Source: Candidatus Gastranaerophilales bacterium
GTDB taxonomy: Bacteria > Cyanobacteriota > Vampirovibrionia > Gastranaerophilales > Gastranaerophilaceae
NCBI GenBank assembly: GCA_947625495.1
Contig: CANQOQ010000002.1
Location: 58,306-122,305, forward strand
Reading direction: 5' to 3'
Length of the DNA stretch: 64,000 nucleotides
A program made the position numbers and the translations under genes. The notes beneath the pieces were generated by a model. It was not told where the DNA came from. It searched no databases and saw only the letters and a list, made by a program, of their open reading frames with translations. Positions 27,168-37,978 of this stretch are shown here, piece after piece; within the stretch, counting starts at the first letter, position 1, and each line of letters opens with the position of its first letter.

Positions 27168-28196
27168 TTATTCAATATTTATATAAATTCTCTCGTCGCT
27201 TAATATCTTTTCAACATTTAAAATAGAGAATAAAGTATTATTTTCAATAAATTCACCTGATACATATTTTGATTGTTCGGCATTATGAGTCAAAATATCA
27301 TTTTTATTTATATTATTAATAGATTTTATTTCATCAACACAAAAAGCTATATTATAATTTCTTCCCTCTATTATTATTAACTTTTTATTTTTATCATCAG
27401 ATGAATCCCCGTTTAAAAAGCCATTCAAGTCAATAACAAGAAGGAACTCACCTTTATAATTAATAATTCCTTTTACAAAATCTTGTGTATATGGAAGTTT
27501 AGTAATAGCATGGCGTTTTAAATACGTAAACTCCCGAACATACTTTAAATCAATATAATAATTATAATCAGCGACACAAAACAATACAAAACGTGTATAA
27601 GATGATATATCCAAATCAAATGAATATTTTTCATTTTGTTTTTGGTTATTAAGATTTCTTTCCTGTAATATTTTTAAAGATGATTCATCTTTAGGAAGTA
27701 ACTCAAGATAATTAATTTTATTTTCATTTTGACTATTAACTGTAATAAGATTATTAATAACATCAGAATCAATCAAATTTACATAATTTAAATCATCTTT
27801 ATAAACATTATTAATAATGGCACTGTCAGAATAAAAAGGAACGGGAAGTATATTTTTATTATCAATGGAAATAATATTTAAAATAAACTGTGCGCAAAGC
27901 GCAAAACAATTACCGTTAACATTTAATACAATCAACTTTGTATCAATATTAAAATTTTCCGTAACAATACCAATAAAAGGACAGATATCAACAGCTTTAA
28001 TCAAAATTCCTTTATAATTAAAAATACCTATAACACCCATAGGCGCGTTTTTTTGCACTTCAATAACACTTAACGGAATTACTTCTACAACATTTTTAAT
28101 ATTTACGGCATATTGCTGTTCTTTTATACCGAATATTAAATATGAATCAGTATTTATATCCTTTTCAACGGGTAATAATGAGTTATTATTGTTCAT
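27168..28196 (-). CDS. Double CheW-domain protein
   Basis: 342 residues with two CheW-like domains. The first (about 17-130) has YLIFGIKEQQYAVNIKNVVE and PMGVIGIFNYKGILIKAVDI. The second (about 205-335) has FVLFCVADYNYYIDLKYVRE and VKGIINYKGEFLLVIDL. CheW domains couple chemoreceptors to CheA. It is transcribed divergently from the mcp-cheA pair across 92 bases, with AAAGG before the ATG. Two domains in one chain could bridge receptor rings or replace separate CheW and CheV proteins. Confidence 0.85.
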   Translation of the reverse strand: MNNNNSLLPVEKDINTDSYLIFGIKEQQYAVNIKNVVEVIPLSVIEVQKNAPMGVIGIFNYKGILIKAVDICPFIGIVTENFNIDTKLIVLNVNGNCFALCAQFILNIISIDNKNILPVPFYSDSAIINNVYKDDLNYVNLIDSDVINNLITVNSQNENKINYLELLPKDESSLKILQERNLNNQKQNEKYSFDLDISSYTRFVLFCVADYNYYIDLKYVREFTYLKRHAITKLPYTQDFVKGIINYKGEFLLVIDLNGFLNGDSSDDKNKKLIIIEGRNYNIAFCVDEIKSINNINKNDILTHNAEQSKYVSGEFIENNTLFSILNVEKILSDERIYINIE

Positions 28197-28260
28197 TTAT
28201 ATTTTAACCTTTATAATAAGTATACTATAAATCAATGATTAAAAAATCAAAAACATGAAC

Positions 28261-28266
28261 TATAAT
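28261..28266 (+). promoter_or_regulatory. -10 box of the mcp-cheA operon
   Basis: TATAAT with the start expected near 28273, followed by AAAAGGAG and the ATG at 28289. The -35 is not clear. Confidence 0.4.
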
Positions 28267-28288
28267 TAGCAATTAAAAGGAGTATAAA

Positions 28289-29326
28289 ATGCGTCAGAAA
28301 GAAATCGGTCTGGTTAATAAAATTATAAAGAAAAACATAAAGGATATGATTATATTATTATGTACAACAATTTTAATCATAGCCGCAATATTTTCAACGG
28401 GAAATAAAATAATATTAACCGGCTCAATAATAATTATAATGCTTTTATATTACATACAATGTCAAATATCAAACAGCGGATTAATTAAAACGGCAGATAA
28501 ACTTATTAACAATGAGTTAAACGAGTTTCAAAAAATTTCCGTTAAAGTTCTTCAGTTAAGCGAAAAACAAAAAAGTTTAACTGATAAATATAATGAAATG
28601 ATTAACAATTTAATTCAGAATACAAAATTGTATAAAAATATATCTTCAAAAACAACAGACAAAACTCAAAATATAACAAGCAAAACAAATGATACATATA
28701 ATTTAAGTGAAAAAGAAATAACAACTTTAAATAATAATATAATATCAATGAAAAATTTAAAGCACAAAGTACAAATGATTGCTGAACTGATAATTGAATT
28801 AACTGAGCATATAAAACAAACCGGTTCAACTGTAAGTGCCGTTGAGACAATATCAGAGCAGACAAATATGCTTGCATTAAATGCCGCAGTTGAAGCTGCA
28901 CGTGCAGGTGAATACGGAAAAGGATTTGCTGTTGTTGCCGGTGAAATAAGAAAACTTGCCGATGAATCAAAACAAGCTACAAATAAAATTACTTCTTTAA
29001 TTTCAGAAATTGAACAAACTACTTCTTCTACTATTATGGCAACAGAAGATAGTGCTAAAGAAATTGAAAACAGTATCAATTATGCCAATAATTTATGTAA
29101 TGATTATAATATTATTGTTAATAATATAAAAGATTTAACCGTAGAATTAAATGATATTATTGCTTCACTATCGGAACAAAATATCATTACCTCAGATATT
29201 ATTGAAACTGTAGGTATAATGCAAAATACTGTTTCGGATTACATAAATACAACAGAAAGTAATATAGAAAATATTAAAACTGTTTCCGAAATATCAACTA
29301 ATATAAAAGATAATATTGCAAGCTAA
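28289..29326 (+). CDS. Methyl-accepting chemotaxis-like protein without sensor domain
   Basis: 345 residues. Two adjacent transmembrane helices (about 18-36 and 40-58) with almost nothing between them, so there is no periplasmic ligand domain. A cytoplasmic coiled coil follows, with the highly conserved signalling tip [20 protein letters not shown] then [17 protein letters not shown] (about 190-235), which binds CheA and CheW. Signals probably come from the membrane or a partner protein. It is followed after 11 bases by the CheA gene. Confidence 0.9.
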   Translation: MRQKEIGLVNKIIKKNIKDMIILLCTTILIIAAIFSTGNKIILTGSIIIIMLLYYIQCQISNSGLIKTADKLINNELNEFQKISVKVLQLSEKQKSLTDKYNEMINNLIQNTKLYKNISSKTTDKTQNITSKTNDTYNLSEKEITTLNNNIISMKNLKHKVQMIAELIIELTEHIKQTGSTVSAVETISEQTNMLALNAAVEAARAGEYGKGFAVVAGEIRKLADESKQATNKITSLISEIEQTTSSTIMATEDSAKEIENSINYANNLCNDYNIIVNNIKDLTVELNDIIASLSEQNIITSDIIETVGIMQNTVSDYINTTESNIENIKTVSEISTNIKDNIAS

Positions 29327-29337
29327 CGAGGCTGAAT

Positions 29338-32300
29338 ATGCAATACAATTCCGGTGAATTTGAAGAAATAATTAACATATTTAAAGCCGAAAGTGAAGAA
29401 ATAATAGAGGATTTAAACAACGGTTTTTTGCAGCTTGAAAAAAATCCGGATAATAAAGAACCGTTAAAAAAATTATTTCAGGCAGCTCATTCTCTTAAAG
29501 GGTCTGCAGGCATGCTTGGTTTAACCAATATTCAAGATATTGCTCATAAGATTGAAGACATTCTCTCTTTTTGGAAAAATAACGATTCAGTCATTGATAA
29601 AAACTCATTTCAGGTACTTTACGATGTTTGTGACTATTTAAATGAAATAGTTAATAAATCAGTTGAGCAATCTGATAATACCGATGAAATTACAAAAAAT
29701 ATTATTAATAAACTCAATAAATTTATAACTATAAGTGCTAATGCAAATGAGAAACAAGAGAATACCAACTCTTTTGAATATATCAAAAAAAATGCTACCG
29801 ATATAAATGCTATTCTGCTTGAGTTAATGTTCGTCGTTGAAAAAGATGATGACCTAAATAATATTGATGAAATTTTATTGGTTATTTCAGATAATCTGGC
29901 AAGGTTAAAAGAAATCTTTAATAATACCGATTTTTCCGATATTCAAAAATATACCGATGAAATAATTAATGATATAAATAGTTCCGATAAAAATAATATT
30001 CTCAATTTATGCAGAACAAAAATCACTAAATTAAGAAATGAAGTATATAAATTATATAAAGAACACAACTTAATACCTGATGCAGATAAACTAAAACCTA
30101 AAATTAATATTGAAGCAAAACAACAAACAATAAAAAAACAAAAAAAAGAAAAACATAGTAATTTTAATATTGAAGAAATATTTAATAACCTTTTAAAAAA
30201 TCTTAATCTGATTAAATTTGATAAAAATTCATTAATACAAACAGAAAAAACTCTAAATGATATAAACATACTAACTGAAAATAAAGAAGTAAAACAAATA
30301 ATATCAAAAACAATAAGAATATTAGATATATTCATTGAAAAAGATTCTGTAGCAGATAATGATTTTTATATGGTTATACTGCAGTGTGTATATTTTATAA
30401 AAAATTGTTTTTTAAGCGATACAACGGGATACTCACAAAACAACTACAATTTCCTGATAGACCGTTTAAATCTTATTCAAGACATGCATAATCCGGAAGC
30501 ACTAAAGGGTGTAAAAATAACCGATACAAATATATCACTGCAAAATATCAGTACCGATCCTAATATTGAACTTCTCAGAAATAAAATTAATTCTTATGAA
30601 TTTCAAGAAATAAAAACAATGAGAATAGATACGGTAAAATTAGATAATCTGGTCGCTCAAACGGGAGAATTATTGGTAAACGGTATCAAATCAAGAGAAC
30701 ATCTTTCTGATTTAAGTATTATAAATAATAAACTAAAAGAATGGAATTCCATAAATAAAAAAATGATAAACTATATAAAATATGCCGAAAAAAGAGGCAT
30801 AATGTTATATGGCAATGAAGAATCAGCAAATATTTTTAATAAAAGATTCCAAAATTTTCTCGATGATAACAGTAGAACAATAACAGAATTCCAAAAAGAT
30901 TTTGAAAAAATATATGATGTAATATCAGATGATGATAATAAACTTCATCAAACGGCAGCAGAACTGGAATCAATTGTAAAATCAATGCGTTTACTGCCTT
31001 TGGCAACAATTTTTCATTCTTTTCCGAGAATGGTAAGAGATATAGCACAAGAAAATAATAAAAAAATAAATTTTATTGTTTCAGGAAGTGATACATGTGT
31101 TGATAAAAAAATAATAGAAGAAATAAAAACTCCTCTAATACATATTATCCGCAATTCCATTTCACATGGTATCGAATCGCCTAAAGAAAGAACAACTAAG
31201 GGAAAAAATGAAGAAGGAATTATAAAATTATCGGTTAAGCAGGCAGAAAATAATATTATTATAGTTATAGAAGATGACGGATACGGAATCAATTTTGAAA
31301 AAGTAAAACAATCAGCCATAAAAAAAGGTATTTTTACTCAGGAAGAAATTGATGAAATGTCAGATGAACAGCTAATGAAAATACTCTTTTTACCGGGATT
31401 TACAACGGAAGATTTTGTTTCTCAAATCTCAGGAAGAGGTATAGGGCTTGATGTTGTTAAAACTAAAATAAATAACTTAAACGGTGAAATATACATAGAT
31501 TCCGTTTTAAATAAAGGCTGCAGGGTAACTATCAGAATACCTTTATCTATGTCTACAATTAATACTTTTATTATCTCAGCTAATAATCAAAAATATGCGA
31601 TACCTGTCAATAATATAAAATATGTAGAAAAAATAAAACCAACCGATATTTTAACAAATAATAATCAAAACAGTATCATTCATGACGGGCATTCGGTTCC
31701 ATTATATTTCTTATCCGAAATACTCGGAGAAAAACCTAAAATGATATTTAAAGAAGATACTCTGACTGTTTTAATAATAGAAAATCAAGACAGAAAAGCT
31801 GCATTTATAACGGATGAATTAATAGGTTCTCAGGAACTACTTCATAAAAAACTTGTTCCCCCGATTTTAAAGATTAAGAATATAAGCGGATTTTCTACTC
31901 TTGCTACAGGAGAAATCTGCCTTATTATCAATCCTTATGAACTTATAAAAAATACATTAATGAGAGAATTTCTTCCTCAATTTGACTTAAATAAATTATT
32001 GTTAACGGAAAATAAAAAACTAAACAATTCTAAAATTCTGATATACGGAAATAAGCTTGATTTTATTCGTAATGATATATCTGATACCTGTGATAATATT
32101 ATTTTATTTAATAATGTTTCATCCGTATATGACTATATTAAGGGGAATAATATAGATATACTCATTAGCTATTATGATAAAAATAATCAGGATTTAATAA
32201 ACTTATATAACCATATTAAAACAGATGAAATATTAAATAACATCAAGATTATATTTATAACCGAATATGAAGACTTTGAACAGTTAAATTATAATAGCGA

Positions 32301-32379
32301 AATAAAACCTGATTTAAAAATAAATATAAATAAGTATAGTCCCCAAAAGTTTAAAAAATCACTTGAGGAATTACAATAA
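29338..32379 (+). CDS. cheA: CheA-type histidine kinase with C-terminal degenerate receiver
   Basis: 1013 residues. Hpt domain with FQAAHSLKGSAGMLG (phospho-accepting His51), a long region (about 130-420) of helical character, dimerisation helices with IKTMRIDTVKLDNLVAQTGE, and the ATPase domain: HIIRNSISHGIE (N box, about 601), EDDGYGINF (G1) and GRGIGLDVVKTKI (G2, about 698). A CheW-like regulatory domain (about 735-870) and a receiver-fold end follow. In the receiver the phospho-acceptor position reads IDILISYYDK, with Tyr where Asp belongs, so it should not be phosphorylated. No cheY, cheB or cheR lies in the window. Confidence 0.92.
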   Translation: MQYNSGEFEEIINIFKAESEEIIEDLNNGFLQLEKNPDNKEPLKKLFQAAHSLKGSAGMLGLTNIQDIAHKIEDILSFWKNNDSVIDKNSFQVLYDVCDYLNEIVNKSVEQSDNTDEITKNIINKLNKFITISANANEKQENTNSFEYIKKNATDINAILLELMFVVEKDDDLNNIDEILLVISDNLARLKEIFNNTDFSDIQKYTDEIINDINSSDKNNILNLCRTKITKLRNEVYKLYKEHNLIPDADKLKPKINIEAKQQTIKKQKKEKHSNFNIEEIFNNLLKNLNLIKFDKNSLIQTEKTLNDINILTENKEVKQIISKTIRILDIFIEKDSVADNDFYMVILQCVYFIKNCFLSDTTGYSQNNYNFLIDRLNLIQDMHNPEALKGVKITDTNISLQNISTDPNIELLRNKINSYEFQEIKTMRIDTVKLDNLVAQTGELLVNGIKSREHLSDLSIINNKLKEWNSINKKMINYIKYAEKRGIMLYGNEESANIFNKRFQNFLDDNSRTITEFQKDFEKIYDVISDDDNKLHQTAAELESIVKSMRLLPLATIFHSFPRMVRDIAQENNKKINFIVSGSDTCVDKKIIEEIKTPLIHIIRNSISHGIESPKERTTKGKNEEGIIKLSVKQAENNIIIVIEDDGYGINFEKVKQSAIKKGIFTQEEIDEMSDEQLMKILFLPGFTTEDFVSQISGRGIGLDVVKTKINNLNGEIYIDSVLNKGCRVTIRIPLSMSTINTFIISANNQKYAIPVNNIKYVEKIKPTDILTNNNQNSIIHDGHSVPLYFLSEILGEKPKMIFKEDTLTVLIIENQDRKAAFITDELIGSQELLHKKLVPPILKIKNISGFSTLATGEICLIINPYELIKNTLMREFLPQFDLNKLLLTENKKLNNSKILIYGNKLDFIRNDISDTCDNIILFNNVSSVYDYIKGNNIDILISYYDKNNQDLINLYNHIKTDEILNNIKIIFITEYEDFEQLNYNSEIKPDLKININKYSPQKFKKSLEELQ

Positions 32380-33096
32380 GTTGCAATGTTCTTTTAAATT
32401 TTGTTTGGACTCAGGCTCAGTAATGTCTTTAACATAAGTATAATCAATCAATTCGGCGACTTTACTTCCCCATTCGTCAATAATATCATCAAGTTCCTGA
32501 TTATAAGAAATCGGTTCACCAATCGCAACTTTAAGCTTTCCTTTAAACGGAATCCAGTTATATTCTTCACTTCCCGTAATACCGATAGGCAGAATATCCG
32601 TTTTCATTTGTTTAGCAATAGCAGCAAAACCTTTGTTAATTTTTTCTATTTTTCTGTTTCTTCTGATACCGCCTTGAGGAAAGATTCCAAGCATCCAGCG
32701 GTTCGTTTTAAAAACATTTATAGCCGTTTTTATGGTAGATACTTCTAATTTTTCCCTGTTAACCGCAAAACAAGCAAGTCTGTCCAAAAGAAAAGCAAGT
32801 GTTTTATTTTCAAATAACTCTTTTTTCCCCATAAAAGCAATAGGTTTTTTTACCGCCTCACCCGTTACAAAAGGGTCTAAATATGAGATATGATTCGGAG
32901 CGACAATGAAGTTTCTGTCTTGCGGAATATTTTCTCTGCCTATATATTCAATTTTATAGAACAAAGGCAGAATAGTTCTCGGGACAAGCCAGCGGCCGAA
33001 CAGTTGAAATTTATATTTACCTTCGGTAAAATCAGTAACTTCTCTTTTTGTATAGTTTTTCTTTTTTTCTTCTGTTTTTCCCATTCGTAAACTCAT
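32371..33096 (-). CDS. plsC: PlsC-type 1-acylglycerol-3-phosphate acyltransferase (copy 1)
   Basis: 241 residues. The acyltransferase motifs are NHISYLDP (HxxxxD catalytic pair) and FPQGGIRRN, a variant of FPEGTRS; LPIGITGSEEYNW follows. It moves an acyl chain to the sn-2 position of lysophosphatidic acid at the inner membrane during phospholipid synthesis. It is the second of two tandem PlsC genes, 9 bases after the first. The ends of this gene and cheA overlap by 9 bases. An acceptor other than lysophosphatidate cannot be excluded. Confidence 0.88.
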   Translation of the reverse strand: MSLRMGKTEEKKKNYTKREVTDFTEGKYKFQLFGRWLVPRTILPLFYKIEYIGRENIPQDRNFIVAPNHISYLDPFVTGEAVKKPIAFMGKKELFENKTLAFLLDRLACFAVNREKLEVSTIKTAINVFKTNRWMLGIFPQGGIRRNRKIEKINKGFAAIAKQMKTDILPIGITGSEEYNWIPFKGKLKVAIGEPISYNQELDDIIDEWGSKVAELIDYTYVKDITEPESKQNLKEHCNLL

Positions 33097-33105
33097 TCTC
33101 CGATG

Positions 33106-33750
33106 TTAAGACCGTATATATTCAAAACCGCCCATAGAACAGACCGACTCAGCCCATTCATTAACAATTTCTTCAACACTGCCTTTTGAAGAAATAGGCT
33201 TACCTGCTTTTAACTGCATGGTTTTTTTGCCGTTAGGGTTATCAGGATTATCTTTTACTATAATTGCTATAGGCAGTATATCCGTATCCATTTTTTTAGC
33301 AATAGAAGCAAAACCTTTGGTAATATTTTCCATTTTACCGCTATGGCATCTGGTACCTTGAGGAAATAAGCCTAAGTGCCAATTTGTTTTTTTTATAGAG
33401 AGGGCAGTTTTAATGGTTGACACGTCAACTTTATCTCTGTCAACGGCAAAAGCACCGCACCAATCCATTAATACCATTGACCAAAATGTTTCAAACAGTT
33501 GTTTTTTCGCCATATAAGCTATTGTTAATTTATACTGTGAAGCAATAAAAAACGGGTCAAATCCGCTGTAATGATTGCTTGCTATTATATATTTTTTTGT
33601 CTTATCAATATTTTCCATTCCTTCCGGCTTTAATACCTTATATTTGGACTTTATCATGTTTATTATTACCAAATTACAGGCTATATATTGAAAGGTTTTG
33701 CGCCATATATTAAAACTTTTTGGAGTTTTTGTCGAAAATCTTGTCGTCAT
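33106..33750 (-). CDS. PlsC-type acyltransferase (copy 2)
   Basis: 214 residues with ASNHYSGFDPFF (HxxxxD), KKQLFETFWSMVLMDWCGAF, FAVDRDKVDVSTIKTA and FPQGTRCHSG. It shares its framework with the next gene (VDVSTIKTA against LEVSTIKTA), so the two arose by tandem duplication. It is the first gene of the pair and has a near-consensus promoter with the -10 box 8 bases before the ATG, so the mRNA should be leaderless. It is divergent from the sigma factor gene. Confidence 0.85.
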   Translation of the reverse strand: MTTRFSTKTPKSFNIWRKTFQYIACNLVIINMIKSKYKVLKPEGMENIDKTKKYIIASNHYSGFDPFFIASQYKLTIAYMAKKQLFETFWSMVLMDWCGAFAVDRDKVDVSTIKTALSIKKTNWHLGLFPQGTRCHSGKMENITKGFASIAKKMDTDILPIAIIVKDNPDNPNGKKTMQLKAGKPISSKGSVEEIVNEWAESVCSMGGFEYIRS

Positions 33751-33758
33751 AATTATTT

Positions 33759-33787
33759 ATTATATTGGAACACATATTTTTTTTCAA
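33759..33787 (-). promoter_or_regulatory. Promoter of the plsC pair (leaderless type)
   Basis: On the minus strand TTGAAA (33787-33782), 17 bases, TATAAT (33764-33759), 8 bases, then ATG at 33750. Both boxes and the spacing are near consensus, and no Shine-Dalgarno fits. Confidence 0.7.
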
Positions 33788-33823
33788 CGTCAAAAACCTT
33801 AATTAAGCGAGAGGGGATTTACT

Positions 33824-34762
33824 ATGAGTATTCAGTATGTTGAAGATTTTGAACTTGAAAATAATTATATTAACTTTAACGAAAAAGAAGATGATGAAGA
33901 TATAACATCCTTCAATAATGTTGTTTTTAAAGATGACATTTTACAGATGTATTTAAAGGACATAGGGAAAACAAAACTTTTAAAAAAAGGGGAAGAGCAG
34001 GAACTTGGAAGAGAAATACTGGAAGGAAACAAGCTTCAGGCAGCAAAAGCAAAGAAAAAACTCATTCAGGCAAATTTAAGATTAGTTGTCAGTATAGCTA
34101 AAAAGTATACGGGGCAAGGCGTTTTATTTATGGACTTAGTGCAGGAAGGCTCTTTAGGGTTAATTAAAGCAGCAAACAGATATGATTATTCCAAAGGATT
34201 TAAATTTTCGACCTATGCCACATGGTGGATAAGGCAGACTATTGTAAGAGCAATTGCTAATAATTCAAAAGTAATCAGAATACCTGTTCACATGATTGAC
34301 AAAATCAGACTTGTCAAAAAAGCAATGTTTTCATTGAGTTATGAATTGGGGCATGAAGCCTCCGTTGAAGAAATTGCACGTAAAATCAAAATGCCGGTAA
34401 AACAAATTGATATGGTTTTAAAAACAATAAAACTTGAACCCATGAGCCTTGATACCCCGATTGCCGATAATTTATCTCTTGAGGATTACATTCCGGACGA
34501 TAATTATATTTCACCTGAAAATAATACCCAAAATTTAATGCTCAAAATTCATATTAATAAAATCTTAAATGAATTATCATTAAAAGAACGTAAAATTATT
34601 ATTAACAGATTCGGTATAAATGGTGAAAAGCCCAAAACTCTTGAAGAACTCGGCAAAGATATGGGATTTTCAAAAGAAAGAATCAGACAGATTGAAAATA
34701 TTGCCCTTAAAAAATTAAGAAGCAAGGATAACATTAAACATTTAAAAGATTACTTATCTTAA
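33824..34762 (+). CDS. Sigma-70 family RNA polymerase sigma factor (RpoD/SigA-like)
   Basis: 312 residues. After a short acidic N-terminus come region 1.2 ([20 protein letters not shown]), region 2 ([38 protein letters not shown], then [17 protein letters not shown]), region 3 ([13 protein letters not shown]) and region 4 with the helix-turn-helix [20 protein letters not shown]. It recognises -10/-35 promoters like those seen in this window. The full region 1.1 is absent and the protein is short, so it may be the primary sigma of a reduced type or a group 2 sigma as in cyanobacteria. GAGAGGGG precedes the ATG. Confidence 0.92.
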   Translation: MSIQYVEDFELENNYINFNEKEDDEDITSFNNVVFKDDILQMYLKDIGKTKLLKKGEEQELGREILEGNKLQAAKAKKKLIQANLRLVVSIAKKYTGQGVLFMDLVQEGSLGLIKAANRYDYSKGFKFSTYATWWIRQTIVRAIANNSKVIRIPVHMIDKIRLVKKAMFSLSYELGHEASVEEIARKIKMPVKQIDMVLKTIKLEPMSLDTPIADNLSLEDYIPDDNYISPENNTQNLMLKIHINKILNELSLKERKIIINRFGINGEKPKTLEELGKDMGFSKERIRQIENIALKKLRSKDNIKHLKDYLS

Positions 34763-34840
34763 TCTTTTATTGTGTCTTTTAGCCGTATTATGCTAGAATT
34801 ATTCTGGAATGTTTATATGTTATCATCAAAAGGAACTTAA

Positions 34841-36007
34841 ATGAATATATTCGCTTTACTGTTGGGGAAACAATATAATGTTTTGGCTTATCTGCCTGAA
34901 GCTGTTCTTGTCATTGATGAAACCGGCAGAATTTTATATGCAAATAAAAAAGCTTTTAAATTATTTGAAACAAAAAGATTAAGAAACAAAAATATTAATG
35001 ATTATTTTATTACTAATTCCGAGAATATATTAAGAAACAAGGATGAAGAAATAAAACAAATTTTAAAAATAGTATCCGAAGAACAAAATACAAAAATTAC
35101 CGATGTAAAAATAACGGATGTATCATCAGGCAGGAGAAAGAGATATATATTAACAATTATTGATAATACGCAGGATCATTCATTGTTAGACAGATTGATA
35201 GCAGAAAGACAGGAACAAAAAATCCTAAACCATACAAAAAATGTACTATTGGCAAAAATGTCAAACTATCTTCGTTCCCCTCTTCATTCCATAGTAGGTT
35301 TTTCAAGAGCAATGCTTGAAGGCTTATCAGGCGATATTAACGATAAACAGAGAAAATATCTTAAAATCATGAATGATAATTCTTCTGACCTATTATTATT
35401 GATTGAAAAACTTATTGAAATGTCTTTGGTGGAATCAGATATATATAAATTTGATTATAACAGTTTTGACATTAGTGCTTTATTATCGGTAGTTCTTAAC
35501 GAAGCTTCAATAAAACTCGGAAATAAAGATATAAAAATCAATGTAAACGCATCGGAACTTGCTTCTCAAAACTGTTATTCAGATAAAAATGTTTTAAAAA
35601 GCATATTAACAAATATGCTTACAAATGCTATAGATACCGTTGAAACAGGTTCAATAAACATAACCATTACCAATCCTGATACCGAACTCTTACTTGCTAA
35701 AGGATTTGATATAAATTCAAACACAAATGAAAAATCTTTTTTAGTGTTTGATATAACATCAAAAGGAATAAATCCGACTCAATATACAAATGAAGACATT
35801 TTTGACCCATATATACAGGTAGAAAAAAATTCAAGGAAATTTATGCTTCAAAGCCTGCTTCTCGGAAGTTCCAAGAAATATATAACAAAACTTAACGGAC
35901 AGATATGGGTTACAAGTGAAGCGGCAAATCAAATTTCATTTACGTTTATCATTCCTATAGATAAATCAATAATAGAACAAAAATCGGCGGAAGAAATAAA
36001 TGTCTAA
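34841..36007 (+). CDS. PAS-domain histidine kinase homologue with lost catalytic residues
   Basis: 388 residues: PAS domain (about 15-120, [19 protein letters not shown]), HisKA-like helices (about 128-205) and a HATPase-like domain (about 235-380). The H-box reads [17 protein letters not shown], with Asn142 where the phospho-accepting His stands in MSHELRTPL. The G1 box is [10 protein letters not shown] rather than DTGxGI. The G2 box GTGLGL is replaced by LQSLLLG. The N box ([10 protein letters not shown]) persists. It is therefore probably a pseudokinase that senses through PAS without phosphorylating itself. It overlaps the following ATPase gene by 8 bases. Confidence 0.82.
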   Translation: MNIFALLLGKQYNVLAYLPEAVLVIDETGRILYANKKAFKLFETKRLRNKNINDYFITNSENILRNKDEEIKQILKIVSEEQNTKITDVKITDVSSGRRKRYILTIIDNTQDHSLLDRLIAERQEQKILNHTKNVLLAKMSNYLRSPLHSIVGFSRAMLEGLSGDINDKQRKYLKIMNDNSSDLLLLIEKLIEMSLVESDIYKFDYNSFDISALLSVVLNEASIKLGNKDIKINVNASELASQNCYSDKNVLKSILTNMLTNAIDTVETGSINITITNPDTELLLAKGFDINSNTNEKSFLVFDITSKGINPTQYTNEDIFDPYIQVEKNSRKFMLQSLLLGSSKKYITKLNGQIWVTSEAANQISFTFIIPIDKSIIEQKSAEEINV

Positions 36008-37055
36008 AGTTGAACTTAAAAATATAGTAAAAATATACGATAAGAAAAAAATCATTGATAATGTCAACTTAACTATAGAAGATAAAGAGTTTTTAGTTTT
36101 AGTAGGTTCATCAGGCTGCGGGAAATCTACTATTTTAAGAATGATAGCCGGACTTGAAGATATAACGGAGGGAGAAATACTTATTGACGGTAAATGCGTT
36201 AATAATGTACATCCTAAAGATAGAGATATTGCATTTGTTTTTCAAAATTATGCACTGTATCCGCACATGAGCGTTTATGAAAATATGGCATTTCCTTTAA
36301 AAATGCGTAAAATGAATAAAAAAGAAATAGATGTAAAAGTAAGAGAAGCAGCAGAATCACTTGATTTAACCGAATATTTAAACAGGAAGCCAAAACAATT
36401 ATCAGGCGGGCAAAGACAGAGAGTAGCACTCGGCAGAGCAATAGTCAGAAAACCTAAAGTTTTTCTTATGGATGAACCCTTATCTAATCTTGATGCCAAA
36501 TTGAGAGTTCAAATGAGGTCTGAAATTAAAAAACTCCATGAAAGACTTAAAACCACTTTTATATATGTAACGCACGACCAAACGGAAGCACTTACAATGG
36601 GTGACAGAATTGCGGTCATAGATAAAGGAATCATCCAGCAAACCGACACAGCTCACAATATTTATAATAATCCTATAAATACTTTTGTAGGCGGTTTTTT
36701 GGGTTCACCTGCCATGAACTTTATTAAATCCGATATTATTGACAACAAAATTACTGTTAATAACTCTTCTTTCACTTTAAATGAAGAACAACAAAGAAAA
36801 TTATCAGGCAAAAAGACTGTTTTATTGGGTATTCGTTCCGAAAACCTTAATGAAATCAATGCCAACTTTGAATTTAATGCAAAAGTTGATATCTCGGAAA
36901 TGCTCGGAAGCGAACAAATAGTTTATACTCAGGCTAACGGAAATAATATCTGTGCTGTCATGCCGCCTTCTATGAAAATCGAAAAAGATATTACACTTAA
37001 AATTAATTCTAATAATATATTGTTTTTTGACCCTGTAACACTTTTTAGAATTTAA
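36000..37055 (+). CDS. UgpC/MsmX/MalK-type ABC transporter ATPase
   Basis: 351 residues: nucleotide-binding domain with GSSGCGKST (Walker A), [39 protein letters not shown] (signature), [12 protein letters not shown] (Walker B) and YVTHDQTEA (H-loop). A C-terminal TOBE/OB regulatory region (about 240-350) marks the sugar-importer subfamily. Such ATPases often serve several carbohydrate importers; no permease or binding protein is nearby, so this one is an orphan that probably works in trans. It is translationally coupled to the pseudokinase upstream and overlaps the convergent SGNH gene by 4 bases. Confidence 0.9.
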   Translation: MSKVELKNIVKIYDKKKIIDNVNLTIEDKEFLVLVGSSGCGKSTILRMIAGLEDITEGEILIDGKCVNNVHPKDRDIAFVFQNYALYPHMSVYENMAFPLKMRKMNKKEIDVKVREAAESLDLTEYLNRKPKQLSGGQRQRVALGRAIVRKPKVFLMDEPLSNLDAKLRVQMRSEIKKLHERLKTTFIYVTHDQTEALTMGDRIAVIDKGIIQQTDTAHNIYNNPINTFVGGFLGSPAMNFIKSDIIDNKITVNNSSFTLNEEQQRKLSGKKTVLLGIRSENLNEINANFEFNAKVDISEMLGSEQIVYTQANGNNICAVMPPSMKIEKDITLKINSNNILFFDPVTLFRI

Positions 37056-37975
37056 TTAATATTAAGCCTTTTTATAAGTCTTGGCACTATATAATCCCAA
37101 GCTTTTTCATTAGGATGTTGTCCGTCGGAAATTGAAAATTCAGGATCAAAATCTTCAAACGGTGCTATATCCTTTCTTTTAATTATAATAAAACCTGCTT
37201 GTTCTAACTCCGGTATTATTTCTTCTATCTGTTTTGTATCCTGATACAGAAATATCACAAATTTAGTACCTTTCCAGTTTTTTTCAACAAGCTTTTTTGA
37301 TGTTAATAATTGTAATTTATAAAAATTAAGATTTGATTTTTTATTAAAAATAATATTATTAAAATAAAAATAATTACCTATTTTATAAAAAATAGCGGGA
37401 TGAAATCTAGGCATTTTCTTAAAAACCGCTACTCCATCTTTATTTTCATAACGAATATCATAATATTCTCTACAAGAAATAACGGAAGGCAAATACATTC
37501 TTCTTATATGATCCCAGATATAAGTGTAAATAATATATTCAGGCTGCGGAATAATTTTATAAAAATCTTCATTTTGAAGCTGAAACAACATTTCAGAAAC
37601 TCCAAACCCTTGGCGTGCTCTATTGTATATAGGTCTACCGGTATATTTACCAAGAACCTCCGAAAATATTTTATCTTCACTTATTTCATGCCCGTATACA
37701 AAAGAACAACCAAATAATAATATAGGTTTCTTTTTTGAGTTTTCATTTACAACTCTTCTGTAAAAATTATCCTTACCCAAAATATAATCATTATAAATAA
37801 CATTTTTATCGGGTATTTTAGAATAAAAATCTTTATAATCTTTAAGAATAGAAATAATACCTGCTTTTTTCAAAACTAAAGGTATAGCATTGTAAAAAAC
37901 AAAAAAATCAGCAATAAAAAAAATAATAATTATAAAAACAATATTCCAAAATAGTTTTTTAGAAAAATCAGTCAT
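37052..37975 (-). CDS. Membrane-anchored SGNH/GDSL-like hydrolase
   Basis: 307 residues with an N-terminal membrane helix (about 8-32). An SGNH fold is suggested by [14 protein letters not shown] (block I, nucleophile Ser), [12 protein letters not shown] (block II/III region) and the C-terminal [14 protein letters not shown] (Asp and His of the catalytic triad). Such enzymes often remove or transfer acyl groups on glycans or lipids outside the cytoplasm. It follows the 58-residue gene, whose stop is 3 bases before its ATG. The true substrate is unknown. Confidence 0.72.
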   Translation of the reverse strand: MTDFSKKLFWNIVFIIIIFFIADFFVFYNAIPLVLKKAGIISILKDYKDFYSKIPDKNVIYNDYILGKDNFYRRVVNENSKKKPILLFGCSFVYGHEISEDKIFSEVLGKYTGRPIYNRARQGFGVSEMLFQLQNEDFYKIIPQPEYIIYTYIWDHIRRMYLPSVISCREYYDIRYENKDGVAVFKKMPRFHPAIFYKIGNYFYFNNIIFNKKSNLNFYKLQLLTSKKLVEKNWKGTKFVIFLYQDTKQIEEIIPELEQAGFIIIKRKDIAPFEDFDPEFSISDGQHPNEKAWDYIVPRLIKRLNIN

Positions 37976-37978
37976 ATA

